Below, one piece after another: positions 44,519-54,679 of a stretch of DNA of 64,000 nucleotides. The notes beneath the pieces were generated by a model that saw only the letters and a list, made by a program, of their open reading frames with translations, searched no databases and was not told the origin of the DNA. Within the stretch, counting starts at the first letter, position 1. Each line of letters starts with the position of its first letter. A program made the position numbers and the translations under genes. The DNA comes from Corynebacterium atrinae (GTDB taxonomy: Bacteria > Actinomycetota > Actinomycetes > Mycobacteriales > Mycobacteriaceae): positions 806,001 to 870,000 of the forward strand of contig NZ_CP046977.1 in assembly GCF_030408455.1 (NCBI RefSeq). Direction: 5' to 3'.

Positions 44519-46155
44519 GATTGCTCTCCATTCTGCGAGGCGGGCTGTTGTGAGGTTGCGGTTTCTGGTTCGAAGCGGCGTGGCTCCCGGATGATGCGGC
44601 GCAGGTAAGGATCAACGCCGAAGTCGGAGCCTGGCGGGCCCTCGAGGCGGTTGGTTCCGCGCCACGGCATGAGCGACAGCGTCAGGGAGCTCAAGATAAT
44701 TATCGCCAGTACCGCCCAGCCGTACAGCGCGATCTGGAGGCCGGTGTAGCCGCCATATGGCTCCTTGAACAGGCTAAAGAGCTCCTGGATGAGGGTGAAA
44801 CCCAGGACCAGGGTGGTCACGTTGACCACGCAGATGCGCCAGATGGTTCCCACTCGGAAGGAGGAAACGGCGTTGAGGTGGGAACCGAACTCATCGATTC
44901 GGCGCAAGATCCAGTCGATGACAATAACGGAGATCAGCGCGATGGCGACGATGCCGATGTTGTTGGTGAACTTGTCCATCACGTCCAGGGCCATGAGGCC
45001 GGACGTGGTGGAGAACAATCCCAGCGACAGCAGCGCCATGAAGGTACCGATACCGATGGCGACGGCCTTGCGCGGCAGATTGAACTTCTCTTTGAACGCG
45101 GAGACCACGACCTCGAGCAGGGAGAACAAGGAGGTGAAGCCCGCCAGGGTGAGGGAGGCGAAGAAGAAGAAACCGAAGATCGGGCCCAAGGTCATCTCGT
45201 TGATGATGGCGGGGAAGGCCACGAAGGCCAGGCCAATGCCCGAAGTAGCGACCTCATCGACCGCAACGTGCTGCTGCGTCGCCATGAACCCCAGGGCGGC
45301 GAAAACGCCGACGCCAGCGAGGACCTCGAAGGAGGAGTTGGCGAAAGCTGTGGTCAGGCCCGTGCCTGTCAGGTTGGAGCGGGGGCGCAGGTACGAGGAG
45401 TAAGTCAGCATGATGCCGAAGCCCACGGACAGGGAGAAGAAGATCTGGCCATACGCCGCGATCCACACCGTCGGGTTGGCTAGGGCGGACCATTCGGGGG
45501 TAAAGAGTGCGTCGAGGCCAGCTGCGGCACCGGGAAGCAGGAGCGCTTGGATGACCACAATGACGAACAACACGACGAGGATTGGCATGAAGAACATCGA
45601 TACCCGTCCGATGCCCTTATCCACGCCGATGGCGAGCACGATGATCGCCGCAATCCACACCACGGCTAGCGCGAGGGCGATCTGCGGAACGATGTCAGTG
45701 GAGAAGGTCGCGGTGTCATCGAACTGCAAGAAGTCGCCGAAGAAGTAAGCGTTGGGGTCATCGCCCCAGGCCTTGGTGAAGGACTTGAAGGCGTAGAGGC
45801 CCGCCCAGCCGATGATCGCGGCGTAGTAAATGGTGATGAAGAAGGCCACGCCGACCTGGATCCATCCCACCGGCTCCGCCCAAGACTTGATCCGGCGGAA
45901 TACCAGGGGAGCGGAGCCGCGGTAGCGGTGCCCCAGCGCATAGTCGAGGAACAGCAGGGGAATACCGGCTGTCAGCAGCGCCACGAGGTAAGGGATAAGG
46001 AAGGCGCCGCCACCATTGTCATAAGCGACATAGGGGAAACGCCAAATGTTGCCGAGGCCAACGGCAGAGCCGACTGCGGCGAGCAGGAACACCCATCGAG
46101 AGGAAAACACCTCACGACGTTGCGTCTGCCCGGGCTGCGATGAAGTCGCGGACAT
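44515..46155 (-). CDS. metP: methionine/alanine importer, NSS family (MetP)
   Basis: 546 residues from ATG 46155, AGGTAA seven bases upstream. Sodium:neurotransmitter symporter fold, 12 membrane segments: WVFLLAAVGSAVGLGNIWRFPYVAYDNGGGAF (TM1 substrate/Na+ site), RYRGSAPLVFRRI, and PQIALALAVVWIAAII; the rest follows LeuT-like order. In C. glutamicum MetPS is a low-affinity Na+-dependent Met and Ala importer. The longer in-frame reading back to 46305 has no ribosome site. Confidence 0.93.
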   Translation of the reverse strand: MSATSSQPGQTQRREVFSSRWVFLLAAVGSAVGLGNIWRFPYVAYDNGGGAFLIPYLVALLTAGIPLLFLDYALGHRYRGSAPLVFRRIKSWAEPVGWIQVGVAFFITIYYAAIIGWAGLYAFKSFTKAWGDDPNAYFFGDFLQFDDTATFSTDIVPQIALALAVVWIAAIIVLAIGVDKGIGRVSMFFMPILVVLFVIVVIQALLLPGAAAGLDALFTPEWSALANPTVWIAAYGQIFFSLSVGFGIMLTYSSYLRPRSNLTGTGLTTAFANSSFEVLAGVGVFAALGFMATQQHVAVDEVATSGIGLAFVAFPAIINEMTLGPIFGFFFFASLTLAGFTSLFSLLEVVVSAFKEKFNLPRKAVAIGIGTFMALLSLGLFSTTSGLMALDVMDKFTNNIGIVAIALISVIVIDWILRRIDEFGSHLNAVSSFRVGTIWRICVVNVTTLVLGFTLIQELFSLFKEPYGGYTGLQIALYGWAVLAIIILSSLTLSLMPWRGTNRLEGPPGSDFGVDPYLRRIIREPRRFEPETATSQQPASQNGEQS

Positions 46156-46278
46156 AAGAATTACCTGTCTGATCCTTGAAACGGATGAAAGGTCGATGCT
46201 TTCCAGCAGCCCGGGGTGTGGCAGTGGAGCACTCGACAACGGCACCATGGGTGAGACGCCGCTTACCTGAGTGCTCGT

Positions 46279-46305
46279 ATCATATAACGAGACAACCAAG
46301 GTCAA
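46279..46305 (-). promoter_or_regulatory. probable metPS promoter
   Basis: On the minus strand TTGACC (46300-46305) and TATGAT (46279-46284) lie 15 bases apart, with partial symmetry CTCGT/ACGAG around the -10. Spacing is short, so the exact -10 is uncertain. The leader to metP is about 115 bases. Confidence 0.45.
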
Positions 46306-46332
46306 TAACTGTGGCTGATAGGATATGCCCCC

Positions 46333-47418
<1,086 letters not shown>

Positions 47419-47441
47419 TCACGCAGGTCACGGCGTTTCTA

Positions 47442-47494
47442 TTCGCTAAAGACGACCAGGGATAGCGTGCTTCCCTCGGCAGCCCTTTAGCGAA
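47442..47494. repeat. stem-loop TTCGCTAAAG/CTTTAGCGAA downstream of ychF
   Basis: A perfect 10-bp inverted repeat (47442-47451 and 47485-47494) encloses a second hairpin AGGGA/TCCCT. It begins 23 bases after the ychF stop and could be a terminator, an RNA processing site or half of an attachment site. No T-run follows. Confidence 0.55.
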
Positions 47495-47554
47495 AGGGAA
47501 CCTCCGGCCAATGTCGACCGGGGAGTTGGGGTCGTAGCAATCGACATGTTCTTA

Positions 47555-47698
47555 CTATGTCGATGGCGCGGCCCGCGCAGCGGCCTCAACCTCCGCGGGG
47601 TGGGCTTCGGTACCCTTCTGGGCCTTCTCTTCGGTGAAGACCTGGGCCTCAGCTGCGGCCAGCGTGGCACCGTCCACGGCGGTGATCGCGGAGATCTC
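47555..47698 (-). other. small coding-like frame, 47 residues
   Basis: From ATG 47698 with GGAG upstream to a TAG at 47555: a short acidic, alanine-rich peptide (EISAITAVDGATLAAAEAQ, then AHPAEVEAAARAAPST). Codon use is GC3-rich like real genes, but no family is recognised and no partner is adjacent. May be a gene remnant. Confidence 0.3.
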
Positions 47699-47796
47699 CA
47701 TGGGGAGGGGCTCTCCTTCAAGTTGTGGGTCGTCACCCACTACCGTCCCTGCGCACCGACGTCAGGAAACGCCAGCGGCGCCTCCTGGAGGGAAGT

Positions 47797-48160
47797 TCAA
47801 GTGTGTGAAGGGGAACCTGAAGGGGCGGAAGGGCATTCCCAGCCGACCCCAGGCAGGCGACCCGGGAACGGCCGCCGGGTTGGCACCTGGAGGGTAGGGC
47901 AAGCATCCCAAGCAAAGACGAACCGCGCGAGTTGATCCTCGGTGTGGCCCTCATCGGACGGAACCTTCCCGATGCCGGCCAGCGCTTCAAGGAGCACGCG
48001 GTAGAGGACGTCTGGATGAGGGCTGGAGTTGGGTAGTGGAGCCACGTACCGGCCGTAGGCTAGAATGCTCCAAGTTGCGTCCCATGAGCCGACGCCGACC
48101 ACGTGACCCACGTATCGCGTGGCCGTGATTCCGCCGAGTTTGGCTAGCTGTGTGCGACTG
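47797..48160 (-). pseudogene. unidentified gene remnant in the island
   Basis: Minus-strand frame with protein-like composition and no start codon: FSRTQLAKLGGITATRYVGH, then SWDATWSILAYGRYVAPLPN, VLYRVLLEALAGIGKVPSDE and DQLARFVFAWDACPTLQ. It is preceded by TAG in frame and loses protein character after about 47890. It resembles no family I can name. It looks like a decayed C-terminal half of an accessory gene upstream of which the intact membrane protein now ends. Confidence 0.4.
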
Positions 48161-48215
48161 AAAGCGATCTAGAGGGCATCTCACGGGAATGACCTGCCCA
48201 TTCACGCCGGAAGGG

Positions 48216-48965
48216 TCATGCCTCTTTCTCGATTCGCCTTGGGCCGCTCTTGTCAGTTCGAGTCCATCGGTAACCCGCCTCATCGGTGAAGGTGATTCGA
48301 ACCTTAATTGATTTTGCATTGTCCGAAGCTGAATATGCCATGACTGCCTGCTGTTCCGGTGTGAGGGCGGTGGGCCAGTGCGTTGCCAGCTGACCGTTCA
48401 ACGCCTCTTGCAAGGCTTGGGAGATCTGGGGTGCAAGTTGCTGGCTGGCTAGGGCACCGATTCGGGAGGTTGACATACCAGAGAGGCCCGACCACCCACC
48501 GTACGGGGCTTGGGCCCGGGAGACTGCTGCGTTGATTGAACCGCTCAGAGCTTCTCCGATGACGCGCCGGAAGACCTCGCTAGTGCCGATCTTTCCGTTC
48601 GCTGGGGTGCAAGAGTTCTCGATCGGGTTGCCACTCTCATCGTCACCCTCAACATCCACATGCAGTTCAGTTACGACCGCATTGGAGTGGTTTGACACTT
48701 TGATACTCCACATATCGGGGCCGAAGACTGTTGCGCGGACGAGTGTTGGTACGACCTTGCGTGCTTGAGCTGAAATTCGGTCCTGCTCAGCGCGGTCAAG
48801 TGCTGCCAGCTGAAGGCTCCTGTCTTTTCGCTCTGCTCTGTTTTGGCTTACGTTCCACAGGGCTACCGCGAGTGCAACGAGGACACCCGTGGTAGTGGCA
48901 ATTGGTTGGGTAACTTCCAGCCAAAAGGGTATTTGAGCTGATGGCGCTGCGAGATGATCAACCAT
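48216..48965 (-). CDS. membrane-anchored protein associated with the MmeI-like enzyme
   Basis: 249 residues from ATG 48965, preceded by AGGAGG with a good spacing, 39 bases after the restriction enzyme stop. A soluble ~22-residue N-terminus, one membrane helix (about 24-44, TTTGVLVALAVALWNVSQN), an adjacent basic segment RAERKDRSLQLAALDRAEQ, then a globular domain with VRATVFGPDMWSIKVSNHSN and a C-terminal TFTDEAGYRWTRTDKSGPRR that resembles a beta-sandwich. No known family is recognised. Co-transcription suggests a role linked to restriction, or simple accessory cargo. Confidence 0.7.
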   Translation of the reverse strand: MVDHLAAPSAQIPFWLEVTQPIATTTGVLVALAVALWNVSQNRAERKDRSLQLAALDRAEQDRISAQARKVVPTLVRATVFGPDMWSIKVSNHSNAVVTELHVDVEGDDESGNPIENSCTPANGKIGTSEVFRRVIGEALSGSINAAVSRAQAPYGGWSGLSGMSTSRIGALASQQLAPQISQALQEALNGQLATHWPTALTPEQQAVMAYSASDNAKSIKVRITFTDEAGYRWTRTDKSGPRRIEKEA

Positions 48966-49004
48966 AACCTGACCTCCTTGTATTGGGATGAGTGTCGCTG
49001 AATC

Positions 49005-51851
49005 TCAGAGACCCCCCGAAGGGGCCCCGTCCGGGTAAGCGAGGGCAACGTAGCGTTTGAAGAGAAGTTCGGCGCGTTGTGCTTCCGAAGTCAGCTTCCG
49101 CTCGGCCCCGAATGCCCTGTCGACATCACGGTCGAGTCTGTTGTGGGCGGCGACGAGCCTTGGGTCCATTGCCAGGGGGTTATAGTGTTCGGCCAACGTA
49201 CGAGACGGCCACTCAGCCCGGACTTCGAGGATCCGTTTTCCTGCCTCGATGATCGCCGCGCGCTGGGTCGGCCTGAAAGCAGGGGCCGGCCATGTGTTCC
49301 ACACCATCGAAGTGGACACGCTCGGGTCTGACTTGATGCGTCCTCCCACGGTCTTCTGCCACGCGATGAACATCCCAGAGGAGATGAGGCTGAACAGGAA
49401 TCCGTCCCTGTCCTCAACGGTGAAGAGCTTGACGGAGGCGATGTCGCTCCGTTCGAGGTGGCCGGCTGTGGCGAAGCGTCGGGCTTCGGTGAAGCTCTGG
49501 GGGAGTGCGAGGTAATCAGTGGCGGGTTGGCGGTTTTCTCCAAAGAGGTGCGGTGTGTCCGCCGCCTTCTTCGTTGCTTCGCGGTCACGAGAGAGCCGCA
49601 TTTCGTGGACCTTCCCGATTCGCTCCCGCAGCACCCTTGACCTGGTCACATCCGATGGATCAAAGTCGTCGTCGGCCATCCAGAGGCACCAGCGCTGGAG
49701 CCCGTTTATCAGTTCGTCGCCTCCGAGGTAACGCCGGAGGTATTTCGCAGCGATAGGGTCCGCCGCCACCTCGTCATATTGTTCTTCAGTAACGACTAGG
49801 TTGTCCCAGTCAAGGGGAGTCGAGCCTGCGCGCAGTGGCGGAAGCCCAGGACTAAGTACCTTCCGTGAAGGCTTCACGGCAACCACAGGTGGGCCAGGCA
49901 AAAGGTAGGGGCTGATCGCCTTGACTGACTCGGGCTCGGCCTTTCCTGGCCAGTACAAATGTGGCTGCCGTTTGCGGTCGCGGTCGAATCCAGTGATGAC
50001 GCAGTGGACCGCCGCCTTGCCAGGAGCTTCAGAATCCCATCTGAAGGTACGGTGGGCGAACTGGATTCGCCAGCCAGCATCGAAGATCCGGTTGAAGAGT
50101 GCGTATACGCCTTCACCTTGGGTAATCGAGTTCGTGGATACGAACGCGAACCGCCCCTGACGTGAAGCAAGCAGGTCGAGGCTCTTGACGAACCAGGCCG
50201 TCACAAAGTCGAGGTGGCCGATCTTCGGAGTTCCCCAGGCTTGTCGTAGTCCAGCGGTCTGCTCTTTGGTCCGTTCCTTGTGCCCAGCGAAGGGCGGATT
50301 GCCGAACACGAAAGTCTCCCCGTCAGACTTCGGGATGATCGATTCCCAGTCGGAGGCCAGTGCATCGCCGTGGTGGATGTGTGCGGTGATCTTGATGGGG
50401 AGTCGGTCGGGGGCGTCACCGATGCGGGCGGCCAGGGAGCGATTCGCTTGGTGGTCAACCAGGTACATGGCGGTTTCAGCGATTCGGGCTGGCCACCAGT
50501 GCAGTTCGATGCCGTGAAACTGGTCGATGGTGACTTTCTGATCCAGCGATGTGTCGATCGAGGCCGTGATGTGCCCGAGCTTTGCACGCAGAGCGACGAT
50601 GATCTCGGTTTCGATGGCTCGGACCTCCCGGTACGCGACCACGAGGAAGTTCCCGCAGCCGCAGGCCGGATCGACGAAAGCCATCTGAGAGAGGCGATCT
50701 TGGAATCGCTGTAGGTCTGAGGCCGTTGTCGACTTATTTCGGATGAGGCGGCTTGCCTGATCGCGTAGCTCCGAGAGGAAGAGTGGTTCCAAGACCTTCA
50801 GGATGCTCGATTCGGATGTGTAGTGCTCGCCGTCTGCCCGTCGTGCCTCTTTCGACTTGACCAACTGGAACATCGCGCCGAAGACGGCAGGCGAGATGCG
50901 CGTCCAGTGGAAGCGGCAAGCTGCCAGCAATGCCTCGCGCATCTCTTCGTCGAAGAATTCCGGCTGGAGAGCATCGGCAAAGACAGATCCATTGACGTAC
51001 GGAAACCGGGCCATGGAGTCCGGCACGCGGCGACGGGCATCCTCAGGAGTGTTGAGGACCTGGAACAACGAAGTCAGTTGTGAACCGAGGTTTGCGGCGG
51101 TGGTGTCGTGGAGGACGAATCGGTAGAAGAGGTCGACTTCCCAAAGCCCAGCGTCGTCTCCGAACAAGAGGAATAGGAGCCGGGTCATCCACATCGAGGT
51201 CCGCTGGACGGCCTCGTCCTCTTCCTCCGGGGAAATCGAGGCGGCATCGGCGATCCCGTCGTCTGCCTCGTCGGACAGCATGGCCGTGTATAGGTCGGCC
51301 ATGAGCCGTGAGGCGTGAATGGAAGCGTCTACTTCTTCCCGGCGTGTGACGGTCTCCTGGCCAGCGAGGAAGAGGAGTTGGTCGACGTGGTCCGCTACCT
51401 CGTCGATGGTGAACTCGACCTTCCAGGCGTCGTCGCCGAGCCGGTCTACCTGGAATCTCTCGAAGTCTGACACGATCGTGTACTTCGGCCATTCATGCTG
51501 GCCGATAGAGCCACCCGTAAGGTAGTCGAGGGCCTGCGCATGGGCGCCGGACAGGTCCCGTCCCAAACTCTTGGCCTCTCCGATGACAACACCGGACCAG
51601 AACAGATCGATGAAACCACCACGGCCTGTCGACGCGCGTTGCGCGTCTCGTTCGAAGAGGTCAACCCGCTCGGGGATGACGTCGAAGCACCGGAGCATGT
51701 CGGACCAGAAGAGATGGGCGTACGACTTCTCGGTGTGTGACTGGCCGGACAGCCGCCAGCCGTCGATCTTCTCCCGCCAAGTCACGGAGAACTGCAGGAG
51801 ACGATAGCGGATCGTCGCGCGGTCGAGGGCGGTGGGGGTAGAGGTGCTCAC
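49005..51851 (-). CDS. MmeI-like Type IIL restriction-modification enzyme (fused nuclease-methyltransferase)
   Basis: 948 residues from GTG 51851 (AAGGTGGG just upstream). One chain carries: a nuclease of the PD-(D/E)xK type (about 75-100; GFIDLFWSGVVIGEAKSLG, D82, E92, K94); a helical spacer (150-350); the N6-adenine methyltransferase (motif I DPACGCGNFLVVAYRE near 394, the catalytic NPPFAGHK near 518-525); and a C-terminal specificity domain including EEQYDEVAADPIAAKYLRRY and LINGLQRWCLWMAD, a family hallmark. Such enzymes methylate one strand and cut about 20 bases away, and need no separate subunits. Motif I has Cys where Ser/Thr is usual. The stop of the integrase remnant lies 10 bases before the start codon. 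Confidence 0.92.
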   Translation of the reverse strand: MSTSTPTALDRATIRYRLLQFSVTWREKIDGWRLSGQSHTEKSYAHLFWSDMLRCFDVIPERVDLFERDAQRASTGRGGFIDLFWSGVVIGEAKSLGRDLSGAHAQALDYLTGGSIGQHEWPKYTIVSDFERFQVDRLGDDAWKVEFTIDEVADHVDQLLFLAGQETVTRREEVDASIHASRLMADLYTAMLSDEADDGIADAASISPEEEDEAVQRTSMWMTRLLFLLFGDDAGLWEVDLFYRFVLHDTTAANLGSQLTSLFQVLNTPEDARRRVPDSMARFPYVNGSVFADALQPEFFDEEMREALLAACRFHWTRISPAVFGAMFQLVKSKEARRADGEHYTSESSILKVLEPLFLSELRDQASRLIRNKSTTASDLQRFQDRLSQMAFVDPACGCGNFLVVAYREVRAIETEIIVALRAKLGHITASIDTSLDQKVTIDQFHGIELHWWPARIAETAMYLVDHQANRSLAARIGDAPDRLPIKITAHIHHGDALASDWESIIPKSDGETFVFGNPPFAGHKERTKEQTAGLRQAWGTPKIGHLDFVTAWFVKSLDLLASRQGRFAFVSTNSITQGEGVYALFNRIFDAGWRIQFAHRTFRWDSEAPGKAAVHCVITGFDRDRKRQPHLYWPGKAEPESVKAISPYLLPGPPVVAVKPSRKVLSPGLPPLRAGSTPLDWDNLVVTEEQYDEVAADPIAAKYLRRYLGGDELINGLQRWCLWMADDDFDPSDVTRSRVLRERIGKVHEMRLSRDREATKKAADTPHLFGENRQPATDYLALPQSFTEARRFATAGHLERSDIASVKLFTVEDRDGFLFSLISSGMFIAWQKTVGGRIKSDPSVSTSMVWNTWPAPAFRPTQRAAIIEAGKRILEVRAEWPSRTLAEHYNPLAMDPRLVAAHNRLDRDVDRAFGAERKLTSEAQRAELLFKRYVALAYPDGAPSGGL

Positions 51852-51861
51852 CAATCCCACC

Positions 51862-53658
51862 TTATTCAGTCTTTGCGTCAGTTGGGGTGACCGCCGCAAC
51901 GCGACAGAGCTCGAACCCCTGGGCCGTCAGCGAGTCACTGATCGCCCACACATACCTCGACAGGGTGAACTCCGCGTAGGCGTGGCCGGCCTGCTGCGTG
52001 ACGAGCGAGACAGGGACACTCTTGGAGAGGCACTGGAAGACTGTGTAGTGCCTAAGCTGGTGGTGTGACCAGCCGCGTCGGCTGGTTCCCTTGTGGCCCG
52101 GTCAGACGTGGAGGGTCTCCGAGACTTGGTCGTAGAGCGGGGCCACCTAGCGGTTGGTGAGGTTTGTAGGCGACTGGTACGTGCCGTGGGGGACCAGGGT
52201 TGTGTATGGCCAGCGAGCAGGGAAGGAAACTCCGGGGCCGCGTTTCCAGGCAGGGAACAGTAGGCAGTCCCAAAAGACCCGAACGTCCCGATCGGACTCG
52301 ATCCACATCTGGTGGAGTCGATCGTGGAGGAGGTAGGCGACGGGGATAAATCCCGCCTTCCTAAGGAAGAGTGCGTCAGTCTAGGACACGTCCCAGAGGC
52401 TTGCGGAGCGTGACTTTGGGTCGAAGACGTCGAAGCCGTCCGCACCGGGGCTGGCGTTGTGCGAATCAGTGAGCAGTCTCCGCAGAGACCTCTGTGCATG
52501 CCGATCCCAGGCAGGGGAGAGGAACACCCTCCGTGACTTGCCCAGCTTAGTCCTGGTGACGGTCATTCGGCCGCCTTCCGGTGAGACTTGCGCGACCACA
52601 TCCATCGCACCGTGGTATCCGCGCATGCGGAGGGGTGTCATGTCTTCGAGGGGCGTGGCGTGTAGCCGGCATAGATCTCGCGCAGGATCACCCTGTGCAT
52701 GGTTGCCCCGACGTTGCGTGCGGTGATTTGGTCCAGGTGAAGTCCGAACAGGTGCCGCACTCGAATTGGGGCTTCCCCGATACGTAGACCCCCGCCGCGC
52801 CTTAAGCGATCAGAGGAGCGATCTGGCGGATTCGGGATGCAAGTTCAGCCGTTTCCGCCTGACACTGACTGTCTCGGTTCGTGTAGTGCTTCGGGATGAC
52901 GCGCCGCATGCTGTCGATAAGAGTGAGCGGAGCTCCGAGCTGGAGTTGCTCACGTACGAACCACAGGGAACCCGGATCGTCCGCAGGTACCTTTCCGGTG
53001 GGTTTCCCCGATACTGGGTCGATGTATTCCCCGGTGCGGGGAAGTGCTGGATGTAGCTGGCAAGTCTCGTAGCACGTATCGATGACCCCGGATACCCTCT
53101 CTGATGTGGTGATTTGAGCACGCGAAACTACGCGCGGTCCGTCCTCCGAGGTGGCTTCCAAGGAGACAGATGGCGTCGGCGTAGCGGTCGCTGGGGGTGT
53201 TCGGTCCAGCGCTCCACCAAGTCGAAAGTGGCACGGACGATGGTCCGAATCCGCTTGGCTTGGTCACGGCAGGCACGGCAGACACCGCAGCCGTGCCCGC
53301 GGAGATCCGCGGGCCGGACAGCGGTGACAGGGAGGTCCCAGAGGTCCTGGAGGGCCCGGGCGCGGTACCGGTACGCCGTAACGGTTCCGCTGAACCACCG
53401 GCGCTTGTTGTCGGAGATCCACGTCTCCACGACTTTACCGACGGTCGGCGGGGTAACGCCGGAGACGTTGTCGAGCCATTCGCCGAGGGCTTCAGCGTCC
53501 TTCTAGATGATCGCCTCTTTTGAGGAGGCAGTCCGGCTCTTCGGCCTGCCGGTGATTGAATCTCGCCAGACAACTTGCCAGAAGCCTCCGGTCGTGATGG
53601 GGGCGTAGAGTCGGGCTTGACCGCCGGGGATAGGCGTGGACTTCTGGTGTGGAGGCAT
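51862..53658 (-). pseudogene. decayed tyrosine recombinase (phage-type integrase)
   Basis: Reading mainly one minus-strand frame gives an integrase of about 600 residues. N-terminal arm domain from ATG 53658 (RLYAPITTGGFWQVVWRDS), a core-binding segment (VETWISDNKRRWFSGTVTAY), catalytic pieces: GLRIGEAPIRVRHLFG (first Arg), MTVTRTKLGKSRRVFLSP (Lys hairpin), SHHQLRHYTVFQ (H/R box), QQAGHAYAEF and SRYVWAISD (Tyr). It is broken by TAG at 53503-53505, 52381-52383, 52147-52149, TGA 52102-52104, TAA 52802-52804 and frameshifts near 53195 (a CCCCC run), around 52790 and 52660. Not functional as read. It marks a mobile island. Confidence 0.8.
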
Positions 53659-53739
53659 AGCGAGGACGTTAGCGGAGTCTGGAAGAAAGTGACCTGAACA
53701 GGGTAATGAGTTGGGGAGCAATGTCTGCTTGAGTTTAAA

Positions 53740-53784
53740 TTTAACGTGTAGCGTTATTGACGAGTTCCGTTATATGATGCTCCT
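53740..53784 (+). promoter_or_regulatory. higBA promoter/operator region
   Basis: Upstream of higB there is TAACG/CGTTA symmetry (TAACGTGTAGCGTTA) and TTGACG with TATATGAT nearby. HigA-type proteins bind palindromes at this position. Elements are not at ideal spacing. Confidence 0.4.
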
Positions 53785-54066
53785 GTGATCAGATCGTTCG
53801 AGAACAAGGACACCGAACGAATCTGGTATGAGCATTACGTCAAGCGTGTCGACCGGACGGTGTAGCGTGCGACGTTGAGGAAGCTCGAACTGATCCACGC
53901 TGCGAAGGACGTCGAAGATCTCCGGATACCGCCAGGAAACCGCTTGGAGCGATTGCAGGGCGACCGTCGTGGTTAGCACAGTAGCCGAGTGAACTCGCAA
54001 TGGCGGATTTGCTTCGTTTGGAGAGATGGAGGTGCAGAAAATGTCGAACTCGTCGACCACCACTGA
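53785..54066 (+). pseudogene. higB: HigB-type toxin with two in-frame TAG codons
   Basis: One continuous frame of 94 codons gives a full HigB/RelE-fold toxin: IRSFENKDTERIWYEHYVKR, RATLRKLELIHAAKDVEDLR, IPPGNRLERLQGDRRG and NSQWRICFVWRDGGAENVEL. It is interrupted by TAG at 53863-53865 and 53974-53976. Both positions fit glutamine (CAG) in relatives (TV-Q-RATL; G-Q-HS), so each is one C-to-T change. All else matches an active mRNA interferase. The antitoxin start overlaps its end. It is read as inactive unless amber codons are suppressed. Confidence 0.85.
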
Positions 54067-54361
54067 GAGCAACTTGATCGAGCCGATCCACCCGGGGGAG
54101 ATCCTGATGGAGGATTTCATTGCAGGTTTCGGGATCACGCAGAACAAGCTCGCCGTATCCATCGGCGTGCCGCCGCGGCGGATCAATGAGATCGTGCACG
54201 GCAAGCGTGGGATTACTGCCGATACCGCCATCCGCCTGGCCAAGTACTTCGGCACCTCGGCAGAGTTGTGGATGAACTTGCAGTCCAATTATGAGTTGCG
54301 GCTTGAGCGGCGCGCGTTGAGTGAGCAGATTGACGCGATCGCGCCCCTGCAGACCGCTTGA
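54041..54361 (+). CDS. higA: HigA-type antitoxin (XRE family)
   Basis: 106 residues from ATG 54041, preceded by GGAGGTG with spacing eight; overlaps the end of the higB frame. HTH: EDFIAGFGITQNKLAVSIGVPPRRINEIVHGKRGITADTAIRL, the HigA/VapI signature (RINEIVxGKRxI), and C-terminal FGTSAELWMNLQSNYELR. It would repress higBA and neutralise HigB. Intact, though its toxin carries two stops. Confidence 0.9.
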   Translation: MSNSSTTTESNLIEPIHPGEILMEDFIAGFGITQNKLAVSIGVPPRRINEIVHGKRGITADTAIRLAKYFGTSAELWMNLQSNYELRLERRALSEQIDAIAPLQTA

Positions 54362-54679
54362 CCCGGCCGGTGCTCAGAACAGTGCGTCGGGGCGATGCTC
54401 CGTTCACGGTCTGTCCGGGAGTGGCGGAGTTCTGCTTCCGCCAGCCGTAGCGCCGTCTGGTTTCAGGGTCATCCTCAGGGAGGGCCTGAGCTTTGGAAAG
54501 TGGAAAAATTCTGATGTGGGTTGAGAATTTCATCAAGCCAGCTCCCGTTGAGCTAACGGTTGTCAGCTGCGTGGAATGGGCCAACGGTACTGGATCAACC
54601 TCCGCCTGCATGGCAACCTAGAGTATGTAAAAGGAGTCGTTAGGCGAGGGCTCGTCTGCATCGACACGTTGGAGATCGC
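54362..54679 (+). other. 318-base gap after higA
   Basis: No supported gene. A 34-codon frame beginning ATG 54514 exists but has no recognisable homology or ribosome site. Nothing else seen. Confidence 0.5.

Larger units (their letters stand above)
47419..48215. other. gene-poor stretch with hairpins and gene remnants at the island boundary
   Basis: About 800 bases between ychF and the accessory genes. It holds a structured inverted repeat (47442-47494), a short inverted repeat ATCGACAT/ATGTCGAT (47540-47564), and two minus-strand coding-like fragments described separately. The segment 47740-47797 shows nothing else clear. Likely an insertion junction. Confidence 0.5.

Noticed and set aside
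46156..46332. McbR or SAM-type control upstream of metP
   Set aside because: No TAGAC-N6-GTCTA-like pair or SAM aptamer could be found; only a promoter-like element is visible.
47446..47736. Basic Pro/Arg-rich 96-residue minus-strand ORF
   Set aside because: Composition is typical of a shifted-frame shadow of the better supported frame at 47555-47698.
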